From positions 1 through 35,240 of the forward strand of contig CAMVJF010000002.1 of assembly GCA_947167725.1 (NCBI GenBank): a stretch of 35,240 nucleotides of DNA, read 5' to 3'. The DNA is from an uncultured Clostridia bacterium. Its GTDB lineage: Bacteria > Bacillota > Clostridia > Oscillospirales > Oscillospiraceae. Position 1 is the stretch's first letter. Each line of letters starts with the position of its first letter. Both the position numbers and the translations under genes were made by a program. This document shows, in pieces, positions 20,146 to 27,212 of the stretch. The notes beneath the pieces were generated by a model. The model was not told where the DNA came from and made no database searches. It saw nothing but the letters and a program-made list of their open reading frames with translations.

Positions 20146-22168
20146 ACGCCCCGTCCTCCCAATGGATGCGCTGTATCGTGAAGCTGTAGCTCGTGAAGAA
20201 GTCGCCGACCCGCTTCTCGAGGCTCGCCAGCAGGCCGACCACCACGTTGCTGCGCCTGCTCTTCACGATTACGACCTTGCCGCGCAGCTGTTCGAAGGCG
20301 TCCGCGTCGTTCTCGTTCTGGAAGGCGCACGCGTAGCTCCCGCTGCCGTCCTCAAAGGACGAGAGCTCCAGCAGTGGCAGCCTCGTCGCGGTGATGTGCC
20401 GCAGGCTGTGCGTAAGCGACCAGGAGAAGCTCTGCTCTCCCGCGCTGAACTCCGAAAGCCGCAGAGAGATCCACGGGCCTCCGTCGACGGCGGAGATCAT
20501 GGTGGCGTTCTCCGGCAGCGCGGTGGTTCCCGTGACGGTCAGGGACTGCGAATACTCGCCCGGGTAATCCGCCAGCAGACGCCGCAGCACGTAGTAGCTG
20601 TGCGTCCCCAGCGAAAAGCGGTCGGTCCAGGTCATGGCGTCCGTCGTGCCGATCAGCACGCCGTCGCGATAGACGTAGAACCGGCTGCGGGAGGAGCCGC
20701 TCGGGATGCTCCACGTGAGCACCGCGTCCACGCCGAACTCCACGCTCAGCGTCGGCTTCCGCACGTCCGCCTTCGCCGTGATGCTGAAGTTCGTGCTCCC
20801 CTCCTCCGACCACAGCCCAAACTCGTTCTGCACCGCGACGCTCGCCGTGTGCTCCCCGTCGGGCAGATAGGTCTCGAGCTGGTAGCGCTTGGCTGTTCCG
20901 AAGAAGGTGCCGATCGTCTCGCCGTCCACGGCGATGCGGTAGGCCTGCTGTCCGCTGGCCGACCACGTGATGATGGCAAAGGGCACCGCCGTCACGCGGA
21001 CGCTCGGCGCCGCCGGCGCCGCTACATTGACGAACGACACGGCGGAGCTGTACGGGCCGGCCACGTTGTCCTGGTTGTAGGCTCTCGCCCGCCAGTAGAC
21101 CGTCCCCGGGCTGAAGGTGTTTGCCGGCGCGGTGTAGCTGGTGCCGGAGCCGGTGACCGTGGTCAGCGTCTGCCAGTCCGCGCCCTCCGCGTGGTACTGG
21201 ATCTGCGTCTTGGTCGCCGCCGATCCGTAGTCGTTGCTGATCGTCCAGCGGAACGTGATGGTTTTCGAGCCGTCCGCAATGGCGCTGACCGGGCTCGAGG
21301 GATAGGCGTAGGTGGTCACGTCTGCCGTGTTGATCGAATAGACCGGCGTGCTCGACGTGGCTCCGGAGTCATCGGTCGCGCTCACATACCATTGGATCGT
21401 GCCGGCGGGGAAGGTTCCCGCCGGAATCGTCACGCTCTGCGTGCTCCCGCTGGCCGCGACGGCGGTGTAGGAGCTGGCGGTGCTGAGCTTCCAGTAGAAC
21501 GTCGCGCTCCGCTGCGTGAAGTCTCCGGCGCAGTAGTAATCACCTGACCGCTGGAAGGTCCAGGCGAAGGTCTGCGCCGCGTTCCGGTTCACTCGGCCGC
21601 CCGTCGGGCTGTTCTGCTGGACGACCTTGCTGGAGACCGTGATGGAATCGTCGACAACGAAGGTTAAGACCGGCTTATAGTTGCTGCTGATATGCGAATA
21701 CCACCCGACGACATCAGACGCGAGGAAGGAGTAATAGGTCGTGAACAGAACGCCGGACGCGTGGGCGAGGGTGTTGGCGTAGGCGCTCTGCTCAACGTCT
21801 CCGACGCGAAACGTCTGAACCGAAGAGCTTTCTTTGATGAGGTTGACTCTTTCGCTCGCCTGGGCGGTGACCGGTCGGGTGTTCCATGTGATCGCGTATG
21901 GGTCGTACGCGCTCAGCGCCCATGTCTGGCCGTAGTTTCTGAACTTTGAGTCTGCTGTAGAGAACATGCGCAGATAAACACCGACGAGCGCGTGGTATTT
22001 GTGTGCGCTGGGGAAGGCTCCGAGATGGAAAGCGACCTGGATCTGCGAGCTGTCGCTGGTCCATTTCCCGTCAAAGCTGGCGCTTGTTATCCGGTACGTG
22101 AGGTCCGGTTTGTCGGCGCGCACGACGTTCGTGGCGTCGATTGCCCGGCTGACTTCTACTTGTGCCAT
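20129..22168 (-). CDS. Distal tail protein with fibronectin type III domains
   Basis: 679 aa. N-terminal beta domain (1-190) without a clear match: MAQVEVSRAIDATNVVRADK. Three or more FN3-type domains follow (about 190-500): PTGGRVNRNAAQTFAWTFQR, SPVSAIADGSKTITFRWTIS, TVYWRARAYNQDNVAGPYSS and AAPAAPSVRVTAVPFAIITW. The C-terminal ~110 residues (MISAVDGGPWISLRLSEFSA ... EKRVGDFFTSYSFTIQRIHW) look like a tail-hub end domain. Lies between tape measure and hub, so it is likely the adhesion platform (Dit/Tal-like). Confidence 0.78.
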   Translation of the reverse strand: MAQVEVSRAIDATNVVRADKPDLTYRITSASFDGKWTSDSSQIQVAFHLGAFPSAHKYHALVGVYLRMFSTADSKFRNYGQTWALSAYDPYAITWNTRPVTAQASERVNLIKESSSVQTFRVGDVEQSAYANTLAHASGVLFTTYYSFLASDVVGWYSHISSNYKPVLTFVVDDSITVSSKVVQQNSPTGGRVNRNAAQTFAWTFQRSGDYYCAGDFTQRSATFYWKLSTASSYTAVAASGSTQSVTIPAGTFPAGTIQWYVSATDDSGATSSTPVYSINTADVTTYAYPSSPVSAIADGSKTITFRWTISNDYGSAATKTQIQYHAEGADWQTLTTVTGSGTSYTAPANTFSPGTVYWRARAYNQDNVAGPYSSAVSFVNVAAPAAPSVRVTAVPFAIITWSASGQQAYRIAVDGETIGTFFGTAKRYQLETYLPDGEHTASVAVQNEFGLWSEEGSTNFSITAKADVRKPTLSVEFGVDAVLTWSIPSGSSRSRFYVYRDGVLIGTTDAMTWTDRFSLGTHSYYVLRRLLADYPGEYSQSLTVTGTTALPENATMISAVDGGPWISLRLSEFSAGEQSFSWSLTHSLRHITATRLPLLELSSFEDGSGSYACAFQNENDADAFEQLRGKVVIVKSRRSNVVVGLLASLEKRVGDFFTSYSFTIQRIHWEDGAYDENA

Positions 22169-22171
22169 CCC

Positions 22172-23968
22172 TTACCCTCTCATTCTCGCCCGGACGCGGG
22201 CGCTGCGCGCGATCTCGATGATGTCGTTGAATTCCTTCACGGTGTTCGCGGGGATCGTGATGTTAAAGACGTCTCCGCCGAAGCCCCGGCTCTCCTGCGC
22301 GCTGAGGATCTGCGATCCCCGCGGCAGCGCCACCAGCTCCGGCCCGGCTTCCCCGACCCAGGTGAGCCCGCCGCGCCAGTTGTCGGTGCCCCCGGCGTTG
22401 TAGGGGTTTCCGGTGGTGTACCAGCCCGTCTCCCGATCGTAGTAGCGGTTGGTGCTCCGGTCGTAGCTGTACTGCCCGCGCCCGTAGTAGGACTCGTACT
22501 GCGCGAGCGTGCCGTTCTGCTGCATGTACACGCGCTGCCAGTTGCTGAGCTGGCCTCTGGTGCTGTTCCAGCCGAGCGCCGTGGAGAGCCGTCCGCTCCC
22601 CCAGTTCCAGGGCGCAAGGCCCGCGATCACGTTGAACGTGTCTGCCACCAGCGCGGCGAACTGAGCCAGAGCACCGAGGACCGTCTGCAAGGCGTTGAAC
22701 CGCTGCGTCACGGCGGGCAGGGTACTCTCCGAGGCCTCCTGCATGCCGCCGAAAAGGCTGGATAGCGTGCGCAGCAGGCTCGCCATGCCCTCAATGATGC
22801 CGCTGCGGGCCAGCGCGTCGCCCGCCGTCTTGACCACGCGGGCGTAGAGCTCCATCGCGGCCTGTGAGGCCGGTGCGAACTCCACGGCGAGCTGTTTTTT
22901 CGTGGCGTCGATCTGCAGCTGCATCTCCTGGTAGGCGTCGTCGACCTCGCCGAGCTTCTTGAGCTGGCTCTCGTCCAGCACGTAGCCGGTCTGCTCGGCC
23001 TGCCGGGCGTACTGCCGCAGCGCCTCGCTCCCCTGCAGGATCAGCGGGTTGAGCTCCTGCGCGGATTTCCCCAGCAGCTCCATGGCCAGCGCGTCGCGCT
23101 GCGTGGTGTTCTCGATCCCGCCCAGCGCGTCGATCGTGTCGTAGAACACGGCCTCCGCGCTGCGCAGGTTGCCGTCGGTGTCCAAAATGGACACGCCGAG
23201 GGCCTGGAAGCTCTCGGCCAGCGCCTGGTTCCCGCCGTCGGCCTCGGCCATGTTCTTTGTGAGCTTTGTCAGCGTCCCGGTGATCGTGCCGTAGCTCACA
23301 TCGATCAGGTTCTCGGCGTACTTGAGCTGCTGGATCGTCTGCGTGCTGAGGCCCGTCGTCATGGACTCGGTCAGCACCTCGTCCACCTCGGCCGCTGCCT
23401 CCACCGTCGTCCGGTGCAGGGCCTGCACGCCCTTGACCAGCAGGGCCACGCCGCCGACGGCCGCGCTCATCGCGGCGACCGTGCCGGCGGAGAGTCCCTT
23501 CATGCCGTTGAGCGCCTTGGTGGCGCCCTCCGGCAGCTTGATCCCGAGCTTCGACGCGAGATCCGCCACGGTATCGCCGAGGCCCTTCATCGCGTCGCCC
23601 TCGCCCTGCAGCGCCTCGTTGTTTTCGCGGATCGCCGCCTCAAGGTCATATTGTGCGGCCTCGGCGTTGTTCAGCTTGATCTGCCAATCCTGCGTCTGCT
23701 GGGCGCTCTCGCCGTACTGCTGCGCGGCGTTTTTGAGCGCGTCGCGCAGGGTCTGGACCTTGTCCCGCTGCTGCAGGAGCTGCCGCTCGAGGAGCTCGCC
23801 TTTTTTCGTCAGGAACTCGGTGCTTTCCGTGTTTCCTTTGTACTCGGCCTGGAGCTTGCGCATCTCCGAGCCGAGGACGGCGTTCCCCTTCTGCAGATCG
23901 CTGAGAGCCTGCTTGTATTGTTTTTCGCCGTCGAGCTCGACGCGAGCTTTTACGGTCCGTGTTGCCAT
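22172..23968 (-). CDS. Tail tape measure protein
   Basis: 598 aa. A long coiled N-terminus (ARVELDGEKQYKQALSDLQK, GSEMRKLQAEYKGNTEST, ELLERQLLQQRDKVQTLRDA) precedes a hydrophobic segment GTVAAMSAAVGGVALLVKGV and helical repeats (GSEALRQYARQAEQTGYVLD). The C-terminus ends WVGEAGPELVALPRGSQILS then VFNITIPANTVKEFNDII, the classic end of Firmicute tape measure proteins. It sets tail length; by the usual rule of about 0.15 nm per residue the tail would be about 90 nm. It follows the G/GT genes as expected. Confidence 0.93.
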   Translation of the reverse strand: MATRTVKARVELDGEKQYKQALSDLQKGNAVLGSEMRKLQAEYKGNTESTEFLTKKGELLERQLLQQRDKVQTLRDALKNAAQQYGESAQQTQDWQIKLNNAEAAQYDLEAAIRENNEALQGEGDAMKGLGDTVADLASKLGIKLPEGATKALNGMKGLSAGTVAAMSAAVGGVALLVKGVQALHRTTVEAAAEVDEVLTESMTTGLSTQTIQQLKYAENLIDVSYGTITGTLTKLTKNMAEADGGNQALAESFQALGVSILDTDGNLRSAEAVFYDTIDALGGIENTTQRDALAMELLGKSAQELNPLILQGSEALRQYARQAEQTGYVLDESQLKKLGEVDDAYQEMQLQIDATKKQLAVEFAPASQAAMELYARVVKTAGDALARSGIIEGMASLLRTLSSLFGGMQEASESTLPAVTQRFNALQTVLGALAQFAALVADTFNVIAGLAPWNWGSGRLSTALGWNSTRGQLSNWQRVYMQQNGTLAQYESYYGRGQYSYDRSTNRYYDRETGWYTTGNPYNAGGTDNWRGGLTWVGEAGPELVALPRGSQILSAQESRGFGGDVFNITIPANTVKEFNDIIEIARSARVRARMRG

Positions 23969-23972
23969 TGGT

Positions 23973-24511
23973 TCAACCTCCCATGAGGTATTCGCTCAGG
24001 CTGCGCGGCGGCGCGGTCTCCTGCGCCGCCGGAGGCCCGAAGCGGGCCGCGTACAGGGCGTGCAGCCGGGCGGGCGTCATGCGCCGCCAGAAGCTCTGCT
24101 CGTCCATGTGCAGCTCAAAAAGCCAGATAGAGAGATAGCGGGCGAAGTCGATCTTCGCCCGCTTTGTCAGTTTCCCGAGTCGGCGGGCTCTGCGCTGCCC
24201 GGCGCTTCTCTGTTCCGCGTCGGCGAGAGCGACCGGAACAGCATGCCCACAAGGTCGAGCTCCATGAGCATCGCGTAGGAGATCCGCCGCTTGAGCTGCG
24301 CGCTCGTCCAGCGCTCGTCCCAGCCCTGCTCCTCGGCGTAGTCGTCGAGCATGGCCGCCAGCAGGTCCAGCGACGCCGTGCGGACCGGGAGCTGCGTCAC
24401 GGCCTCGAAGTCGCCGTGCTTCTCCTCGATCGCCTCCAGCACCGCCATGTTGCAGCGGAGGATGTAGCGCTTGCCCTCCAGCTCGAAGGGCTTCTCCTCG
24501 AGCCGGATCAT
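23973..24511 (-). CDS. Tail assembly chaperone GT (made by -1 frameshift)
   Basis: Fusion of the 114-residue G part (24511-24170) with a 65-residue T part (to 23973), 179 aa in total, made by a -1 slip at GGGAAAC (24170-24176). The T part begins LTKRAKIDFARYLSIWLFEL and has HMDEQSFWRRMTPARLHALY, the usual T-domain of Firmicute siphophages. GT binds the tape measure and recruits tail-tube subunits. The T frame has no start of its own at this junction. It is followed 4 bases later by the tape measure gene. Confidence 0.88.
24137..24176 (-). promoter_or_regulatory. -1 programmed ribosomal frameshift signal
   Basis: On the minus strand the slippery heptamer G GGA AAC (24176-24170, in the zero frame) is followed by TGACAA, including the zero-frame stop, as a 6-base spacer. 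Then comes a perfect 11-base stem AGCGGGCGAAG / CTTCGCCCGCT (24163-24153 and 24147-24137) with a 5-base loop. After -1 slippage the next codon is CTG, entering the T frame. All elements of a canonical -1 site are present. Confidence 0.93.
24167..24511 (-). CDS. Tail assembly chaperone G
   Basis: 114 aa: MIRLEEKPFELEGKRYILRC, NMAVLEAIEEKHGDFEAVTQ, LDLLAAMLDDYAEEQGWDER, WTSAQLKRRISYAMLMELDL. It is the unshifted product, ending ADSGN at a TGA that directly follows the slippery site. It matches the tail-chaperone family between major tail protein and tape measure. ATGA overlap with the major tail gene. Confidence 0.88.
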   Translation of the reverse strand: MIRLEEKPFELEGKRYILRCNMAVLEAIEEKHGDFEAVTQLPVRTASLDLLAAMLDDYAEEQGWDERWTSAQLKRRISYAMLMELDLVGMLFRSLSPTRNREAPGSAEPADSGN

Positions 24512-25107
24512 GCGAGCACCGCGGTGACCCAGGCGATCGCGGCCTCCTCATTGTCGGCGATGGCCACCTCCAGCATGTCCTGGTTGCTGGTGTCGTCCGC
24601 CAGGAATTCGCCGCTCGTGGTCGGCGTGTTGAACTGGATGTTGTCGCCGGCCGTCTGCAGCGTCATGCTGGGCGGGCCGAACAGGGCCTTTGCGATGTAG
24701 ACGCAGGTGTACTTGAGCGTCCCGTCGACCATGTCGGGCGCGTAGAACGCGACCGAGACGTAGACGCTGTCCGTCTTGGCGCCCAGGACCAGCCCGGAGA
24801 TCTCGCCGGTGGTCTGGCTGCCGCCCTCCGGGGTGTAGGTCACGCTGCGCGTCTTGGCGCGGCTGCCGAACATGAGCTGCTGCGTCGCGCTCGGGATATA
24901 CTTCACGCCGAGCGAGATCGTGCCGCCTGTGGCCTTGCGCATGTACTCCGCGAGCGTGCTCTCGGCATAGAGCCGTCCCTCGGCGTAGCGCATTTCCAGG
25001 TTGGCCGTCATGGCGTCGCCGGCGCTCATGGGCGTGCCGTGCGTGACGGCGCCGTTGGAGGCTTCGTATTTGGCGACCTTGATCCCTCTGAGATCAAACT
25101 GAGGCAT
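24508..25107 (-). CDS. Major tail (tube) protein
   Basis: 199 aa: MPQFDLRGIKVAKYEASNGA, THGTPMSAGDAMTANLEMRY, EGRLYAESTLAEYMRKATGG, TISLGVKYIPSATQQLMFGS. Matches the phi13/TP901-1-like major tail protein family of Firmicute siphophages, length as expected (about 190-200). TGG-TISLGV and GEISGLVLGAKTDSVYVSVA mark the tube barrel. Followed directly by the G chaperone gene. Confidence 0.9.
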   Translation of the reverse strand: MPQFDLRGIKVAKYEASNGAVTHGTPMSAGDAMTANLEMRYAEGRLYAESTLAEYMRKATGGTISLGVKYIPSATQQLMFGSRAKTRSVTYTPEGGSQTTGEISGLVLGAKTDSVYVSVAFYAPDMVDGTLKYTCVYIAKALFGPPSMTLQTAGDNIQFNTPTTSGEFLADDTSNQDMLEVAIADNEEAAIAWVTAVLA

Positions 25108-25119
25108 GTTGTTTCCTCC

Positions 25120-25560
25120 TTATCGGTTGAATTCTTTCTCGATCCAGTCGCCGAGGACATCGCCGCCGGCGTCTGCGATTTTCGCTTCGTTTTCGGTCAT
25201 GGCCCGTCCCATGAAGGGCCGGGCCGGCTGCCCGCGCTTGCCGTACTCGTTGATGAAGGCGATCTCGGCGTTGCGCGTGCTTTTGGATCCGCGCCGTCGG
25301 CTTCCCGAGAACGTGATGTCCTGGTAGCCGCCGGCGGCGGTGAATTTGGGCTTTGTCGTGGTGATCTTGTCGAGGATGTGGACGCTGCTCTCCGGATCAC
25401 GCACGCCCATGCTCTCGCCGCTGCGCTTGATCGCCGCGGCCGCGATGGCTGCCATGTCGTTGAGCGCCTTTCCCGTGACGCTCTGCGGCACGTCCTGGAT
25501 CCGCCCGAATGCGGCGTTGAGCTCGTCCATGCCCTCGATGTCAAGTCTGGCCATAGACAC
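25120..25560 (-). CDS. HK97 gp10-like tail completion protein
   Basis: 146 aa: ARLDIEGMDELNAAFGRIQD, GKALNDMAAIAAAAIKRSGE, HILDKITTTKPKFTAAGGYQ and IAFINEYGKRGQPARPFMGR, ending EAKIADAGGDVLGDWIEKEF. The EYG-x(n)-RPFM motif is diagnostic of the HK97-gp10 family, which joins tail and connector. It overlaps the upstream gene by 20 bases. Start at MSMARL or the second Met cannot be resolved. Confidence 0.88.
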   Translation of the reverse strand: MSMARLDIEGMDELNAAFGRIQDVPQSVTGKALNDMAAIAAAAIKRSGESMGVRDPESSVHILDKITTTKPKFTAAGGYQDITFSGSRRRGSKSTRNAEIAFINEYGKRGQPARPFMGRAMTENEAKIADAGGDVLGDWIEKEFNR

Positions 25561-25888
25561 CTCCGGCGTTCACGTACTCGCACTCCAGCACGTAGTGCTG
25601 GCCCTCGCTGTCGCTGGCGTTGGTGATGTTCGGCCAGGTGAAGCCGGCCTCGAACAGCGCCCGGCTCAGCTGCAGCTTCCCGGGGTTCGGGTTCTTCCCG
25701 TGCGGCAGGTAGTAGTGGACCTGCGTGGGGTAGCGCGCGGCCGCCGGCCTGCGCTCGGCGTAGACCTCCGGGACCGTGTAGGCGTTCCAGACGACGTATT
25801 CGAGAGCCTGGCCCTGGTACTCGTTCGGCGCGCATTCCGGGAAAAGCGGCGCGATCGCGGCCTTCGCGGCCGCGTCCACGTTTTTCAT
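25541..25888 (-). CDS. Tail terminator/completion protein
   Basis: 115 aa from ATG 25888, preceded by GGAGGTGATCC: MKNVDAAAKAAIAPLFPECA, NEYQGQALEYVVWNAYTVPE, RYPTQVHYYLPHGKNPNPGK, TWPNITNASDSEGQHYVLEC. The position after the head-closure gene, size and sandwich-like pattern (xxYVVWNAYTVPEVYAE...Q-HYYLP) match the tail-terminator family of Firmicute siphophages (gp11/minor capsid-type). Four-base overlap with the upstream gene. Confidence 0.78.
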   Translation of the reverse strand: MKNVDAAAKAAIAPLFPECAPNEYQGQALEYVVWNAYTVPEVYAERRPAAARYPTQVHYYLPHGKNPNPGKLQLSRALFEAGFTWPNITNASDSEGQHYVLECEYVNAGGVYGQT

Positions 25889-26208
25889 CGGATCACCTCC
25901 GAGAGGATCAGCGTCACATAGTCGAAACCGGAGACGAAGGACCGGAGCACGCGGTAGAACCGCCCGCCGAAGCAGACGTAGCGCTCGCCCTGGTAGTCCG
26001 CCTGCCAGAGCTCTACGGAGGCCGAGGCCTGCTGCCCGGCCTTCATCGAGTTGTAAAACTCGCTCTGGCTGACGCCCTCCTCGAAGGTACACAGCACGCT
26101 GCGCGTGCAGGGCCTTGTCGGGAGCTGGTAGCCTTCCTCGTCCTGGCTTTTATCAAACGCCACAAGGCCGATTTCGTCGCTCCAGGGCGTGTGCAGCTCG
26201 TTGCGCAT
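25885..26208 (-). CDS. Head closure/head-tail adaptor protein
   Basis: 107 aa: MRNELHTPWSDEIGLVAFDK, YQLPTRPCTRSVLCTFEEGV, SQSEFYNSMKAGQQASASVE, YQGERYVCFGGRFYRVLRSF. The basket of short beta strands with VELWQADYQGERYV..F.G..YRV.R is the pattern of head closure proteins (SPP1 gp16-like/phage head-tail adaptor). It sits between connector and tail terminator as expected. Confidence 0.78.
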   Translation of the reverse strand: MRNELHTPWSDEIGLVAFDKSQDEEGYQLPTRPCTRSVLCTFEEGVSQSEFYNSMKAGQQASASVELWQADYQGERYVCFGGRFYRVLRSFVSGFDYVTLILSEVIR

Positions 26209-26211
26209 GTC

Positions 26212-26487
26212 TCAGCCCTCCCCTGCCGCCTTGCGGGAAAACAGGCGGTTGTTGAGTGCGTAGCGCAGCATCCTGGGCATGCCCTCGCCGCTCGTCCGGC
26301 TGCGCCAGAGGTAGGCGGCGTACATCACGACGAGATCCCGGTCCTGCTCGGTGTCCTCCAACGTGATCCCCTCCTCCTCGATCCGGGCCTGCGCGGTCCG
26401 GATCTTGGAGAGAAGGCGCTGCGAGAATGCCTCGGACGTGATCCCGAGATCGACGCGGAGCGCCTTGAGCAGCAGTTCCTCGTTCAT
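26212..26487 (-). CDS. Head-tail connector protein (gp6-like)
   Basis: 91 aa, helical: MNEELLLKALRVDLGITSEA, FSQRLLSKIRTAQARIEEEG, TLEDTEQDRDLVVMYAAYLW, SGEGMPRMLRYALNNRLFSR. DLVVMYAAYLWR...MPRMLRYALNNR is typical of the gp6-like adaptor family that docks to the portal. Length as expected (about 90-110). Confidence 0.85.
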   Translation of the reverse strand: MNEELLLKALRVDLGITSEAFSQRLLSKIRTAQARIEEEGITLEDTEQDRDLVVMYAAYLWRSRTSGEGMPRMLRYALNNRLFSRKAAGEG

Positions 26488-26490
26488 GTC

Positions 26491-27120
26491 TCAGCCTCCT
26501 TTCTCCTTGAAGTAAAGCGCCTCGTCGAAAAGCGAGACGCCGACGTGCCCGAGCCGGATCCGGCTGTCGCACCAGATCGTCTCGCCCAGCTCCGTGCACC
26601 GCATGCAGAAGCTGAGGTCCTCTCCGAAGCCCAGGACGGGGGAGAAGGGCAGCTTGAAGCGCTTGCGCACCTTCCGCAGAATCTCGGTCTCCATCATCAC
26701 GGCGCCGAAGCCGCAGGCGGCGACGGGGAAGATCTGGCCCTTCGGCCAGTCTTCGTATTTTTGCGCCCGCGGAATCGGCTCCTCTCTGCTCCGGTCGAGG
26801 CCGACCTCGCGGTAGATGATCGGCCGAACCGGCCTCTTGCGGGAGAAGTACAGTCCGGAGACGCAGCTGCGTCCCTCGTCTAAGTCGGCGCTGAGCTTAT
26901 CAAACAGATCCGCCTGGAAGCTCATGTCGCTGTCCAGCCAGAGCACCCGGTCCCAGCCGCCGTCGATGGCCATGGAGGCGAGCATGTTCCGCCCGTCGTA
27001 GACCAGCGAGGCCTGGGAGAACGCATACTGCACCTGGCCGGAGGTTCTCATTCCGACAAGCGAGCGCACGAACTCGGTCTGGACCATGTCCATGCAGGGG
27101 ATCGCGATCAGCGTCTTCAT
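26491..27120 (-). CDS. Glycosyltransferase within the head gene cluster
   Basis: 209 aa: MKTLIAIPCMDMVQTEFVRS, YDGRNMLASMAIDGGWDRVL, WLDSDMSFQADLFDKLSADL, CVSGLYFSRKRPVRPIIYRE and GFGAVMMETEILRKVRKRFK. The WLDSDM (61-66) DxD motif and Rossmann-like start are those of GT-A glycosyltransferases (GT2/Anp1-like), which bind a nucleotide sugar with a metal ion. Here the gene is inserted between the capsid and connector genes, so virion protein glycosylation is a natural inference, not proof. FxxEDLSFCMRC completes the fold. Lies just after the family-2 repeat hairpin. Confidence 0.78.
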   Translation of the reverse strand: MKTLIAIPCMDMVQTEFVRSLVGMRTSGQVQYAFSQASLVYDGRNMLASMAIDGGWDRVLWLDSDMSFQADLFDKLSADLDEGRSCVSGLYFSRKRPVRPIIYREVGLDRSREEPIPRAQKYEDWPKGQIFPVAACGFGAVMMETEILRKVRKRFKLPFSPVLGFGEDLSFCMRCTELGETIWCDSRIRLGHVGVSLFDEALYFKEKGG

Positions 27121-27140
27121 GTCTGTCTCCTTTCGCTCTC

Positions 27141-27212
27141 GGTCATCCTGAGCGCAAGCGAAGGATCTCCCGGTTTATCGGCGATCCTTCGCCCACGCCT
27201 TTCAGGCTCAGG
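27141..27212. repeat. REP-like repeat, family 2, with extended hairpin
   Basis: CCTGAGC ... GCTCAGG (27147-27153, 27206-27212) and, inside, GCGAAGGATC ... GATCCTTCGC (27158-27167, 27183-27192) make a long hairpin between the capsid and glycosyltransferase genes. It contains the capsid stop codon. Possibly two opposed family-2 copies; might dampen transcription past the capsid gene. Confidence 0.75.

Noticed and set aside
20105-21547. 480-residue plus-strand frame opposite the FN3 tail gene
   Set aside because: Arg/Ala/Gly-rich antisense shadow without recognised motifs.
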